A stretch of 64,000 bases of DNA from Streptomyces sp. TLI_171. GTDB lineage: Bacteria; Actinomycetota; Actinomycetes; Streptomycetales; Streptomycetaceae. The stretch spans positions 4,836,001 to 4,900,000 of the forward strand of contig NZ_RAPS01000001.1 in the NCBI RefSeq assembly GCF_003610255.1, written 5' to 3'. The notes beneath the pieces are model-generated. The model was not told where the DNA came from and searched no databases. It saw only the letters and a program-made list of their open reading frames with translations. Each line of letters starts with the position of its first letter. Within the stretch, counting starts at the first letter, position 1. The translations under genes were made by a program, and so were the position numbers. This document shows, one piece after another, positions 33,826 through 42,491 of the stretch.

Positions 33826-34125
33826 GGGGCAACCGCCCTCTTCCGCTTCCTTTTGGGATGGTGGACAGCGGGGATTAAGGCTACGCCCCCGACGAGTGAT
33901 CGCGCAGTCCCCGGTGGTCAGGCGTCGCCCAGATCACATTGCGGGGGCTGATTTTGGCCGGATCCGAGCGTTAGAGACGCCGGAAAGCGGGGAATGCGGC
34001 CCGCGATCGGTCGTGGTCATACCGGCGGAAAATCGGACGAAGCAGTGGTCTGGACCAATGCTGACCCGCGGTCCGGGGCGGGCCCCACGAGGCCCGACCC
34101 CGGTTTGTACCGATTCCGCCACAAC
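33826..34125. other. 300-bp region upstream of kgd
   Basis: Holds the kgd promoter and a dre-like palindrome at 34044-34059; the far end borders the 3' end of the histidine kinase gene. No small gene was supported. Confidence 0.5.
34044..34059. promoter_or_regulatory. dre-like DasR operator upstream of kgd
   Basis: AGTGGTCTGGACCAAT carries TGGTCTGGACCA at 34046-34057, 11 of 12 matches to the dre core, with the flanking AG and AT also near consensus. It lies 219 bp before the kgd start and 67 bp past the upstream kinase stop, in non-coding DNA. Confidence 0.7.
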
Positions 34126-35268
34126 CTACGCCGGCACCCGGCTCTCACCCGGGAGGGTGACCTCGATCAGGCAGCCCGCCGCCGCCTCCGCCACCCGGAT
34201 CCGGCCGCCGTGCAGGTCCACCGCCCAGCGCGCGATCGCCAGTCCCAGACCCGTCCCGCCGTCACTGCCCGGGCCCAGCGCGGTCGGCGAACCACTCCGG
34301 CCGAAGCGCTCGAACACCCGCTCGCGGTCCGCGGGCGGGATCCCCGGACCCTCGTCCTCGACCTCCAGCAGCAGCCCGCCGCCCTCGGCCGCCCGGGCCC
34401 GCACCGTCACCGTGCCGCCAGCCGGCGAGTGCTTGCAGGCGTTGTCCACCAGGTTGGCCACCACCTGGTGCAGCCGCTCCGCGTCCGCCACCGCCGCCAA
34501 CCGGGCCGGCTGCACGTCCACCGCCAGCCGCACGTCGCCGCGCCGCGCGTACGCGCCGCCCGCCGTCGCGCCGTCCACCGTCACCCCGCGCAGCACCCCG
34601 TCCAGGAACGGGCGCACCTGGAACGGCCGAGAGTCCAACGGCACCACGCCGTCGTCCAGCTTCGACAGGTCCAGCAGGTGGGTGACCAGGCGGCCCAGGC
34701 GCTCGGTCTGCTCCAGCGCGGTGCCCAGGTTCCGCGGATCCGGTTTCACCACGCCGTCCACCACGTTCTCCAGGAGGCCGCGCAGCGCCGCGATCGGCGT
34801 GCGCAGCTCGTGCGAGACGTTGGCGATCAGCTCGCGGCGGTGCCGGTCCGCGGCCTCCAGGTCGCCCGCCATCCGGTTGAAGGTGTCGGCCAGCTCGCCG
34901 ATCTCGTCCCGCGAGGACACCTCGACCCGGGCGCTGTAGTCGCCCGCCGCCATCGACCGGGCCGCCGCGGTCATGTCGCGCAGCGGCGCCGTCAGGCCGT
35001 GCGCCAGGAACTGCATGAACAGCAGCGAGGCGATCAGCGAGAAGATCATGATGATCCGGATCTGGGTCTCCGACCGGATCGCGACCACCACCATCCCGGT
35101 GGCCAGCACCACCGAGACCACCACCAGCAGAGCCAGCTTGCCCTTGATCGAGCGCACCGGGTCGAACGGGCGGATGTCGGCCCACACCCGGCGCGCGGCG
35201 CGCACCGCCAGCGGGGGTCGCGGGGAAGTCGGTTCGGCTTCCCCGTTGCGTTGCTGCGGAAAGGTCAT
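34126..35268 (-). CDS. Two-component sensor histidine kinase
   Basis: A 380-residue membrane kinase. Two helices (about 44-64 and 72-90) are separated by only a few residues, so it lacks an extracellular sensor and probably senses within the membrane. HAMP follows (91-145), then the H-box IANVSHELRTPIAAL with His153, N-box ANLVDNACKHSP, G1 VEDEGPGIPP and G2 GGTGLGLAIA. ATG 35268 has AGGGA upstream. It lies 82 bp after its response regulator, with which it forms an operon. Stimulus unknown. Confidence 0.9.
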   Translation of the reverse strand: MTFPQQRNGEAEPTSPRPPLAVRAARRVWADIRPFDPVRSIKGKLALLVVVSVVLATGMVVVAIRSETQIRIIMIFSLIASLLFMQFLAHGLTAPLRDMTAAARSMAAGDYSARVEVSSRDEIGELADTFNRMAGDLEAADRHRRELIANVSHELRTPIAALRGLLENVVDGVVKPDPRNLGTALEQTERLGRLVTHLLDLSKLDDGVVPLDSRPFQVRPFLDGVLRGVTVDGATAGGAYARRGDVRLAVDVQPARLAAVADAERLHQVVANLVDNACKHSPAGGTVTVRARAAEGGGLLLEVEDEGPGIPPADRERVFERFGRSGSPTALGPGSDGGTGLGLAIARWAVDLHGGRIRVAEAAAGCLIEVTLPGESRVPA

Positions 35269-35350
35269 GGCGTCCCTGCGACTCGTCCTCGATGAGGGGG
35301 GCCGGACCTCCGTGCACGGGCCCCCCGGGAAGCCCGAACGCGGTGCCCGG

Positions 35351-36091
35351 TCAGGACAGCGGGGCCTCCAGCGCGTACCCCACGCCGTGCACCGTGCGGA
35401 TCCAGCTCGCACCGATCTTCCGGCGCAGCGCCTTCACGTGGCTGTCCACCGTGCGGGTCCCGGACGCGTCGGTCCAGTCCCACACCTCGGCCAGCAGCTG
35501 CTCCCTGGTCAGCACCGCGCGCGGCTGCGCCGCCAGGCAGGCCAGCAGGTCGAACTCGGTCGGCGTCAGGTGCACGTCGCCGGTGCCCAGCCGGACCCGG
35601 CGCTGCACGTGGTCGATCTCCAGCTCACCGAACCGGAGGCTTCCCAGGGCCGGCGTGCGGGCCGCCTGCTGGGCCCGCTCCACCCGGCGCAGCAGCACGT
35701 TCACCCGGGCCGCCAGCTCGCGCATCGAGAACGGCTTCGTCATGTAGTCGTCCGCGCCGACGCCCAGACCCACCAGCAGGTCCGTCTCGTCGTCCCGCGC
35801 GGTCAGCATCAGCACCGGCACCGGGCGCTGGGCCTGGATCCGACGGCAGACCTCCAGGCCGTCGAAGCCCGGCAGCATGATGTCGAGGACGACGAGGTCG
35901 GGCTGCCAGGTGTGGAAACCGTCGACGGCGCCCGGGCCGTCGTGGGCCACCGCCACCTTGAAGCCCTCCGCGCCGAGTCTGGCCGCGATGGACTCCGCGA
36001 TGGTCGGCTCGTCCTCCACGACGAGCACCCGTCGCTGGGTGCCCACCGGGCCACTGCTGATCGTCTCTTGCTGGATCTCTGTCACGGTCAC
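35351..36091 (-). CDS. OmpR-family response regulator
   Basis: A 246-residue regulator with receiver domain (20-135; acidic pair ED at 26-27, phosphoacceptor Asp70 in DLVVLDIMLPGFDG, switch Lys119 in YMTKPFS) and a C-terminal winged helix (155-246; LTPTEFDLLACLAAQPRAVLTREQLLAEVW and RTVDSHVKALRRKIG). Partner of the kinase downstream. The 296-bp gap to the divergent rhomboid-like gene should hold its promoter. Confidence 0.93.
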   Translation of the reverse strand: MTVTEIQQETISSGPVGTQRRVLVVEDEPTIAESIAARLGAEGFKVAVAHDGPGAVDGFHTWQPDLVVLDIMLPGFDGLEVCRRIQAQRPVPVLMLTARDDETDLLVGLGVGADDYMTKPFSMRELAARVNVLLRRVERAQQAARTPALGSLRFGELEIDHVQRRVRLGTGDVHLTPTEFDLLACLAAQPRAVLTREQLLAEVWDWTDASGTRTVDSHVKALRRKIGASWIRTVHGVGYALEAPLS

Positions 36092-36387
36092 GCCACCGCC
36101 CCCAGGGCTGCGGGCCGACTGCCTGTGGGGACAGCGGGCTCCGCTCGTAGTCGTCTTGTATCCGTCGTGTTGTTTCCGTCGTGAGTGTGCCCCGGCCGTG
36201 ACCGGATCACGTTTGGCAGGTCCCCGATCGGACGGGCACGGGCCAGTACCTTACCCGCAGCACTTGCGAGCTGTAACGGTACGTGTGCGAGCGGCATATG
36301 CAGGGACAAAGGTCTTCACAGGACTTCCTCAGACACCTCTCAGGCGCCACCCGTATCGTGGGCACGACAAGGCGTTCGGGAGGCACC

Positions 36388-37074
36388 ATGACCAGCGCAG
36401 AACTGCGACGGCGACTCATCCGGCCCGGGCTGCGGGCGCTGCCCACCCCCCGCGCCAACCCGTTCGCCCTCGGTTACCTTGCGCTGCTGCTCGGCACCAC
36501 GCTGTACGCCCGCTTCGGCGACCCCGGCACGGTGCACCGGCTCCAGGCGGTCTCCTCCACCGACGCGCACAACCTGCTCGTCCACCCCGCGGTCTCCCTC
36601 GTCGGCAGCGGCCTCTGGGTCGCCGGCCCGGTCTGGATGCCCTACTTCTGGGCCTTCGCCCTCACCGTCGCACCCCTGGAACGACGGATCGGCGGCCTTC
36701 GTGCCCTCGGGGTCTTCGCCACCGGACACGTCGTGGCGACCCTGCTCTCGCAGGCCGTCGTGGTCGCCGCGGTCGCCGCCGGCGGGGCGGAGTCCGACCT
36801 GCTGGACGCGATGGACATCGGCGTCTCCTACGGCGTCCTGGCCTCCCTCGGCGCACTGGCCGGGCTGCTCGGGCCGGCCGGCCGCAACCTCGCGCTCGGC
36901 GGCGGGCTGGCGCTCGTCGGACACCAACTGGTGTCCGACCCCGACCTGGTGACCTCCGTCGGGCACCCCGCCGCGCTGGCGGTGGGCGTCGCGCTCTGGC
37001 CGCTGCTGCGGGGCCGCGGGCCGCGCCGCCCCCGGCGGGCACCGGCCTGGCGGGTCGCGCCGAGCGAGAGCTGA
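36388..37074 (+). CDS. Rhomboid-like integral membrane protein
   Basis: A 228-residue protein with about six helices. Rhomboid-fold features are seen (AHNLLVHPAVSLVGSGLW; GVSYGVLASLGALAGLL, where the motif GxSYG parallels GxSxG with a Ser; ALVGHQLVSDPD with a His), so proteolytic activity is possible but the dyad is not certain. ATG 36388 follows GGGAGG. A terminator (37093-37114) and then a tandem-repeat tract follow, before lon. Confidence 0.75.
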   Translation: MTSAELRRRLIRPGLRALPTPRANPFALGYLALLLGTTLYARFGDPGTVHRLQAVSSTDAHNLLVHPAVSLVGSGLWVAGPVWMPYFWAFALTVAPLERRIGGLRALGVFATGHVVATLLSQAVVVAAVAAGGAESDLLDAMDIGVSYGVLASLGALAGLLGPAGRNLALGGGLALVGHQLVSDPDLVTSVGHPAALAVGVALWPLLRGRGPRRPRRAPAWRVAPSES

Positions 37075-37092
37075 CCCGCACCCCTCCGGCAA

Positions 37093-37114
37093 CCCGCGCC
37101 CCTGGGGGCGCGGG
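37093..37114 (+). terminator. Terminator after rhomboid-like gene
   Basis: 10-bp perfect stem CCCGCGCCCC (37093-37102) with complement at 37105-37114 and a 2-nt nominal loop. Confidence 0.75.
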
Positions 37115-37129
37115 GATTCCGCTTCACGC

Positions 37130-37587
37130 GCTTCGCTGCGCGGGCTTTCGGGGTGGGTGCTGGCTTCGCTGCGGGGGCTTTCGGGGTGGGTGCTGGCTTC
37201 GCTGCGGGGGCTTTCGGGGTGGGTGCTGGCTTCGCTGCGCGAGGTCTCGGGGTGGTGCTGGCTTCGCTGCGCGGGCTGTCTGGGCGGGCGCTGGCCTCGC
37301 TGCGCGAGGTCTCGGGGTGGTGCTGGCTTCGCTGCGTGGGCTGTCTGGGCGGGCGCTGGCTTCGCTGCGCGAGGTCTCGGGGTGGTGCTGGCTTCGCTGC
37401 GTGGGCTGTCTGGGCGGGCGCTGGCTTCGCTGCGTGGGCTGTCTGGGTGGGCGCTGGCTTCGCTGCGTGGGCTGTCTGGGCGGGCGCTGGCTTCGCTGCG
37501 CGAGGTCTCGGGGTGGTGCTGGCTTCGCTGCGCGGGCTGTCGGGGCAGGCGCTGGCCTCGCTGCGCGGGCTGTCGGGGCAGGCGCTC
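37130..37587. repeat. Tandem repeat tract of 33- and 32-bp units
   Basis: Fourteen near-identical units, each beginning GCTTCGCTGCG (two begin GCCTCGCTGCG) and ending CTG or CTC, followed by degenerate copies to about 37690. Two sub-types alternate: 33-bp units continuing with forms of YGGGCTGTCTGGGCGGGCGCTG-like sequence (variants with TTTCGGGGTGGGTG first), and 32-bp units continuing CGAGGTCTCGGGGTGGTGCTG. The 32-bp units are at 37229, 37294, 37359 and 37490. Because 32 is not a multiple of three, reading frame changes from unit to unit; the tract is judged non-coding although no stop codons interrupt it. It fills the rhomboid-lon gap. Confidence 0.9.
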
Positions 37588-37745
37588 GCTTCGCGCGCGG
37601 GGCTTTCGGGTGGCGCTCGCTTCGCTGCGCGGGGTGGGCTGGCTGCGCTGCGCGGGCGTTCGGGGCGGGTGTTCACTTCGGCCGGGGGCGGTGCTCGCTT
37701 CGCTGACGGTGAACATGGGGCGGGGAACAATCGGGGGGCGTCAGA

Positions 37746-37766
37746 CCTTAGTCAGGTCAGCTCAAC
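37746..37766. promoter_or_regulatory. HAIR-like (HspR) element upstream of lon
   Basis: CCTTAGT-N7-GCTCAAC resembles the HspR operator CTTGAGT-N7-ACTCAAG at 10 of 14 positions with exact spacing, 22 bp before the lon start. Streptomyces lon is known to be repressed by HspR. The match is imperfect. Confidence 0.5.
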
Positions 37767-37787
37767 TTCACTGACTGGGGAGAGATC

Positions 37788-40169
37788 ATGGCATCGACGT
37801 CCGCTCCGCTCACTCTGCCTGTGCTGCCGCTCGACGACGAGGTGGTGCTCCCCGGCATGGTGGTTCCGCTGGAGCTTTCGGATCCCGAGGTGCGGGCCGC
37901 GGTGGAGGCGGCCCGGGCGGGGAATGGTGGGGGTAAGCCGCAGGTGCTGCTGGTACCGCGGCTGGACGGGTCGTACGCCGCGGTGGGTGCGCTGGCGACG
38001 GTCGAGCAGGTGGGGCGGCTGGCGGACGGGGATCCGGCGGCGCTGGTGCGGGCCGTGCGAAGGGTGCGGATCGGCGCCGGGACGACCGGGCCCGGGGCGG
38101 CGCTGTGGGTGGAGACCACGCCGTTCAAGGAGTCGGACGGGGGGCAGGCGGCGGCCGAGCTGGTCAAGGAGTACAAGGCGCTGTCCACGAAGTGGCTGCG
38201 CAAGCGCGGGGCCTGGCAGATCGTCGACCGGGTGGCGGCGATCGAGGACGTCGGCGAGCTCGCCGACAACATCGGGTACGCGCCGTTCGCGACGGCCGAG
38301 CAGAAGCTGAAGGTGCTGCTGGAGGCCGACCGCCCGGCCCGGCTGGCGTACGCGCTGGGCCTGCTGCGTGACCACCTCGCGGAGGAGGAGGTCAACGACA
38401 CTATCCGCAAGGACGTCGAGGAGGGCGTGGCCAAGCAGCAGAAGGAGTTCCTGCTGCGCCGCCAGTTGGAGGCGGTGCGCAAGGAGCTGGCCGAGCTGAA
38501 CGGCGAGACGGGCACCGAGGAGGAGGACTACCGGGCGCGGGTGGAGGCGGCCGCGCTGCCGGACAAGGTGCGGGAGGCGGCGCTCAAGGAGGTCGACAAG
38601 CTGGAGCGGTCCAGTGACCAGTCGCCCGAGGGCTCGTGGATCCGCACCTGGCTGGACACCGTGCTGGAGCTGCCGTGGAACGAGCGCTCCGAGGACGCGT
38701 ACGACATCGCCGGCGCCCGCGCGGTGCTGGACGCCGACCACACCGGCCTGGCGGACGTGAAGGACCGGATCGTCGAGTACCTGGCGGTGCGCAAGCGCCG
38801 GGCCGACCAGGGGCTGGGCCAGATCGGCGGCCGCCGCGGCGGTGCGGTGCTGGCGCTGGTGGGTCCGCCGGGGGTGGGCAAGACCTCGCTGGGCGAGTCG
38901 GTGGCGCGGGCGATGGGGCGGTCGTTCGTCCGGGTCGCGCTGGGCGGCGTCCGGGACGAGGCGGAGATCCGCGGCCACCGGCGGACGTACGTGGGCTCGA
39001 TCCCCGGCCGGATCGTCCGGGCGATCAAGGAGGCCGGGACGATGAACCCGGTGGTGCTGCTGGACGAGATCGACAAGGTCGGCTCGGACTACCGGGGCGA
39101 CCCGGCGGCGGCGCTGCTGGAGGTGCTGGACCCGGCGCAGAACCACACCTTCCGGGACCACTACCTGGAGGTCGAGCTCGACCTGTCGGACGTGGTCTTC
39201 CTGGCCACCGCCAACGTGCTGGAGGCCATCCCGGAGCCGCTGCTGGACCGGATGGACCTGGTCCGGCTGGACGGCTACACCGAGGACGAGAAGGTCGCGA
39301 TCGCCCGGGACCACCTGCTGCCCCGGCAGCGGGCCAAGGCCGGGCTGGGCGAGCAGGAGCTGACGGTGGACGAGGCGGCGCTGCGCAAGCTGGCCGCCGA
39401 GTACACCCGGGAGGCGGGCGTCCGGAACCTGGAGCGGTCGATCGCGCGGATCCTGCGCAAGATCGCCGCGCAGACCGAGCTGGGCCGCCGCGAGCTGCCC
39501 GCCGAGGTCGGGGCGGACGACCTGCGGGCCCTGCTGGGCCGGCCGCATCACGTGCCGGAGGCCGCGCAGGAGCCGGCCGAGCGGCGCACCGCGGTGCCGG
39601 GCGTGGCGACGGGCCTGGCGGTCACCGGGGCCGGCGGCGACGTCCTCTACATCGAGGCCTCGCTGGCGGACGCGGAGACCGGCTCGACCGGCCTGACGCT
39701 GACCGGGCAGCTGGGCGACGTGATGAAGGAGTCGGCGCACATCGCGCTCTCCTACCTGCGTTCGCGCGGCGCCGAGCTGGAGCTGCCGGTGACGGGCCTG
39801 CGCGAGCGGGGCATCCACCTGCACGTGCCGGCCGGCGCGGTGCCGAAGGACGGCCCGAGCGCGGGCATCACGATGACCACGGCGCTGGCTTCGCTGCTGT
39901 CCGGCCGCAAGGTGCGCACCGACGTGGCGATGACCGGTGAGGTGTCGCTGACCGGCCGGGTGCTGCCGATCGGCGGGGTGAAGCAGAAGCTGCTGGCCGC
40001 CGACCGCTCCGGGGTCACCACGGTGATCATCCCGAAGCGCAACGAGGCGGACCTGGACGACGTGCCCGCCGAGGTGCTGGAGCGGTTGACGGTGCACGCG
40101 GTGTCGGACGTCCGCGAAGTACTGCGGCTGGCGCTGGAGCCGGCCGAGGTGCTGGTGGCGGCGGCCTGA
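37788..40169 (+). CDS. lon: ATP-dependent protease Lon
   Basis: Cytoplasmic AAA+ serine protease, 793 residues, for misfolded and regulatory proteins. N-terminal substrate domain (1-~200; LPVLPLDDEVVLPGMVVPLEL), helical/coiled region (EEGVAKQQKEFLLRRQLEAVRKEL), AAA+ module with Walker A GPPGVGKT near 362 and Walker B VVLLDEIDKVG near 423. The protease domain has the catalytic Ser in PKDGPSAGITM near 688 and Lys in GGVKQKLLAA near 730. ATG 37788 follows GGGGAGAG. Preceded by a HspR-like site and the repeat tract; followed by a strong terminator. Confidence 0.97.
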   Translation: MASTSAPLTLPVLPLDDEVVLPGMVVPLELSDPEVRAAVEAARAGNGGGKPQVLLVPRLDGSYAAVGALATVEQVGRLADGDPAALVRAVRRVRIGAGTTGPGAALWVETTPFKESDGGQAAAELVKEYKALSTKWLRKRGAWQIVDRVAAIEDVGELADNIGYAPFATAEQKLKVLLEADRPARLAYALGLLRDHLAEEEVNDTIRKDVEEGVAKQQKEFLLRRQLEAVRKELAELNGETGTEEEDYRARVEAAALPDKVREAALKEVDKLERSSDQSPEGSWIRTWLDTVLELPWNERSEDAYDIAGARAVLDADHTGLADVKDRIVEYLAVRKRRADQGLGQIGGRRGGAVLALVGPPGVGKTSLGESVARAMGRSFVRVALGGVRDEAEIRGHRRTYVGSIPGRIVRAIKEAGTMNPVVLLDEIDKVGSDYRGDPAAALLEVLDPAQNHTFRDHYLEVELDLSDVVFLATANVLEAIPEPLLDRMDLVRLDGYTEDEKVAIARDHLLPRQRAKAGLGEQELTVDEAALRKLAAEYTREAGVRNLERSIARILRKIAAQTELGRRELPAEVGADDLRALLGRPHHVPEAAQEPAERRTAVPGVATGLAVTGAGGDVLYIEASLADAETGSTGLTLTGQLGDVMKESAHIALSYLRSRGAELELPVTGLRERGIHLHVPAGAVPKDGPSAGITMTTALASLLSGRKVRTDVAMTGEVSLTGRVLPIGGVKQKLLAADRSGVTTVIIPKRNEADLDDVPAEVLERLTVHAVSDVREVLRLALEPAEVLVAAA

Positions 40170-40178
40170 CGGTCGGGC

Positions 40179-40211
40179 GGGGCCTCGGAGGTCGTTCAAC
40201 TCCGAGGCCCC
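40179..40211 (+). terminator. Terminator after lon
   Basis: 12-bp perfect stem GGGGCCTCGGAG (40179-40190) with complement at 40200-40211, 9-nt loop. Confidence 0.85.
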
Positions 40212-40249
40212 TGGTGGTTGTCGATCCGGGCCCGTGGGAGACTTCCCGC

Positions 40250-40780
40250 ATGCCGTCCCCTACGCAGCGCGCGCTGACCGCCATTCCGGAGCGCTACCGC
40301 CCGTTCCTGGTCAAGCACCGCAAGCTGGTGAAGTTCCTCGTGGTCGGAGGAACCTGCTTCGTGCTCACCATGCTGATCAACTTTGCCCTGAAGCTGACGA
40401 TCCTGGACAACAAGCCGGTCGTGGCGCTGACCATCGCGACCGTGATCACCACGGTCGTGTCGTACGTGCTGAACCGTCAGTGGTCGTTCCGGGCGGCCGG
40501 CCGCAAGCGCGAGGCGTTCGGGTTCTTCGTGGTCAGCGCGCTCGCCGTGGGCGTGAACGACCTCCCGCTGGTGGCGTCCCGGTACGTGTTCGACCTCCGC
40601 GAGCCGGACGTGACCCACTTCTCGCAGGAGCTCGCCGACTTCTTCAGCGGCATGATCATCGGCACCCTGCTGGCGATGGCGTTCCGGTTCTGGGCGATGA
40701 ACCGCTTCGTGTTCACCCAGCTGTCGGACCGGGTCGCCGGCGACCCGGCCAGCCAGGAGCCGGCGCCCGAGCGGGTCTGA
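40250..40780 (+). CDS. GtrA family membrane protein
   Basis: A 176-residue four-helix GtrA/DPMS_TMD protein, probably a flippase for lipid-linked sugars used in cell-envelope glycan assembly. Typical residues: KFLVVGGTCFVLTMLINFALK, the YVLNRQWSF motif after helix 2, and FWAMNRFVF after helix 4. ATG 40250 (MPSPTQRAL) is chosen over an upstream GTG. Convergent with the DUF3533 gene. Confidence 0.88.
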   Translation: MPSPTQRALTAIPERYRPFLVKHRKLVKFLVVGGTCFVLTMLINFALKLTILDNKPVVALTIATVITTVVSYVLNRQWSFRAAGRKREAFGFFVVSALAVGVNDLPLVASRYVFDLREPDVTHFSQELADFFSGMIIGTLLAMAFRFWAMNRFVFTQLSDRVAGDPASQEPAPERV

Positions 40781-40798
40781 CCCCCGCCACCGCTGCGC

Positions 40799-40839
40799 AC
40801 TCGGCCGCTCACGTCCCGGAAGGGACGGGGCGGCCGAGT
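40799..40839. terminator. Terminator between gtrA-like and DUF3533 genes
   Basis: ACTCGGCCGC (40799-40808) pairs with GCGGCCGAGT (40830-40839), with GTCCC/GGGAC inside. It overlaps the 3' end of the DUF3533 gene. Confidence 0.8.
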
Positions 40840-41843
40840 CGTGGTTTCCGGGCCACCGCGAGGAAGGTCACCGCGACTCCGACCACCGCCCAGGCCGCCA
40901 GCACCAGGAACGGCACGGTGAGGTTGGTGGAGTCCAGGTAGGCGATCGAGCGGGCGGCGGAGGTGCCCGCCCCGTTCGGGATCCACTCGCCGATCGCCCG
41001 CCAGAACGCGGGCAGCAGCGGCGGCGGGAACACGCCGCCCGCGCTGGGGTTGCCCAGCACCACGAAGATCAGCACCGCCAGGCCGATGCCGACCACGTCG
41101 AACAGGCACTCCAGCGCCATGGTGACGGCGCCGACCGCGAACACCACCAGGGTGCCGAGTCCGGTGAGCGCGGCGATCGAGCCGGGCAGCGCGCCCAGGA
41201 TCGGGCCGATGATCAGCGCGCCGCCGAGGCCCGCCGCGACCGAGTACAGCGCCAGGGTGCCGAGCCGGATCACCGCCCGGCCGGTGTCGGCGGGCCGGGA
41301 GCCGGCGCTGATGCCGAGGATCGAGGCGACCAGGTAGCCGCCCACGCACCAGCCGACCACCAGGTAGAACGCGGACAGCCCCTCGGCGTCCCCGGCGGCC
41401 AGCGGGATGGTGTCGTCGACCGCGACGGTGCGCTGCTGGGTGGCGGCCACCTGGCTGACGATGGTCTGGGCGGCCGTCGCGGCGGCCGGGCCGCGGGCGT
41501 CGGCGACCAGCAGCGTGTCCTTGGTGCCGGCCGGGTCGACCACCCAGGCCGCGTAGATCTTCTGGTCCTTGATCCGCTGCTCGGCGGTGGCCGCGTCCGG
41601 CGCGGTGGAGGCGCGCACCGCGTCGTCGGGCACCGACTCCAGGGCGGCGACCAGCTTCGGCGCGGCCTCCGGCGGGGCGACCACCGCGATGGACAGCTGG
41701 TGCGGCTTCGGGTGGTGCAGGGCGCCGACGTAGGAGGTGATGAAGCCGAGCTGGAGCAGCAGGACGGCGACGACCAGCAGGAAGGCGCGCGGGGTGACCG
41801 CGTCCCTGAGCTCGCTGGTGAATCCCTTTCCGGGCTCTGCCAT
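40809..41843 (-). CDS. DUF3533/YhgE-type membrane protein
   Basis: A 344-residue ABC-2-like membrane protein: one N-terminal helix (18-42), a large extracytoplasmic domain (~45-155) and five or six C-terminal helices, the DUF3533 / SNG1 / YhgE-Pip layout. Such proteins often form part of efflux or secretion-linked systems beside MarR or TetR regulators. Divergent from the MarR gene across 119 bp containing three palindromes, so probably its target. Substrate unknown. Confidence 0.8.
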   Translation of the reverse strand: MAEPGKGFTSELRDAVTPRAFLLVVAVLLLQLGFITSYVGALHHPKPHQLSIAVVAPPEAAPKLVAALESVPDDAVRASTAPDAATAEQRIKDQKIYAAWVVDPAGTKDTLLVADARGPAAATAAQTIVSQVAATQQRTVAVDDTIPLAAGDAEGLSAFYLVVGWCVGGYLVASILGISAGSRPADTGRAVIRLGTLALYSVAAGLGGALIIGPILGALPGSIAALTGLGTLVVFAVGAVTMALECLFDVVGIGLAVLIFVVLGNPSAGGVFPPPLLPAFWRAIGEWIPNGAGTSAARSIAYLDSTNLTVPFLVLAAWAVVGVAVTFLAVARKPRLGRPVPSGT

Positions 41844-41859
41844 GGTGGGGCGTCTCCCT

Positions 41860-41917
41860 CACAGATATCTGTGCCAATGTGGCAAAAGTCTCGAACCGGA
41901 TACTTCATATCATGAAG
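41860..41917. promoter_or_regulatory. Cluster of three palindromes between DUF3533 and marR genes
   Basis: CACAGATATCTGTG (41860-41873, perfect), TGCCA-ATG-TGGCA (41872-41884) and CTTCAT-ATC-ATGAAG (41903-41917). Together they cover the divergent promoter region and look like MarR-type operators controlling both genes. Confidence 0.7.
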
Positions 41918-41962
41918 CAGTTGCCGGATGGGGGAGGCGCGAGCTGCGCGATACTGAGCGCC

Positions 41963-42427
41963 ATGAACGACCCCGTGGGCGAGCGGAACGCCGCCGAACT
42001 GGCCTTCCTCGCGGTCGAGCGAGAGGTGGCGACGATGTTCCGGCGCAGCCGGGCGCGGGCCGCCGAGGTGTCCCGGCTGGTGCACCCCGAGCTGGAGGCC
42101 GGGGCGTACGTGCTGCTGGCGTACATCCGGGAGGCCGGTCGGGCGCGGGTGACGGACGTCGGGCTGCACTTCGGGGTGGGCAAGGCCACGGTGAGCCGGC
42201 AGATCCGGGCGATCGAGGAGCTCGGGCTGCTGCGGCGGGAGACCGATCCGCTGGACCGGCGGGCCTCGCTGGTGTCGCTGACCGAGGAGGGGGAGCGCCG
42301 CTTCGAGGCCGCCCGGGCGGTCCGGATGGGGCGGTTCCGGGCCTCGCTGGAGGGTTGGGAGCTCGGCGAGCTGGAGCAGTTCGCCCGGCTGCTGAAGCGG
42401 TTCAACGAGCTGACCGAGGGGGTCTGA
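41963..42427 (+). CDS. MarR-family transcriptional regulator
   Basis: A 154-residue winged-helix repressor. DNA-binding core is ARVTDVGLHFGVGKATVSRQIRAIEELGLLRRETDPLDRRASLVSLTEEG near residues 58-107, with the DRR wing motif intact. ATG 41963 gives the normal length; an ATG at 41912 is inside a palindrome and adds non-family residues. Candidate repressor of the divergent DUF3533 gene and perhaps of the MFS exporter 130 bp downstream. Confidence 0.9.
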   Translation: MNDPVGERNAAELAFLAVEREVATMFRRSRARAAEVSRLVHPELEAGAYVLLAYIREAGRARVTDVGLHFGVGKATVSRQIRAIEELGLLRRETDPLDRRASLVSLTEEGERRFEAARAVRMGRFRASLEGWELGELEQFARLLKRFNELTEGV

Positions 42428-42491
42428 GGGTCCCCGCGGGTCGCTCGGCCGGGCGGTGCCGGGGTGGTTTCTTTACCTGAATTTGAAGAAA

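Noticed and set aside
37130..37690. Repeat tract as a coding repeat protein or CRISPR array
   Set aside because: 32-bp units change frame from repeat to repeat, so no constant peptide repeat exists. Units are contiguous without unique spacers, so it is not CRISPR.
37696..37712. CTTCGCTGACGGTGAAC as a ClgR box for lon
   Set aside because: Only the left half fits the ClgR consensus GTTCGCY-N5-GCG; the right half does not.
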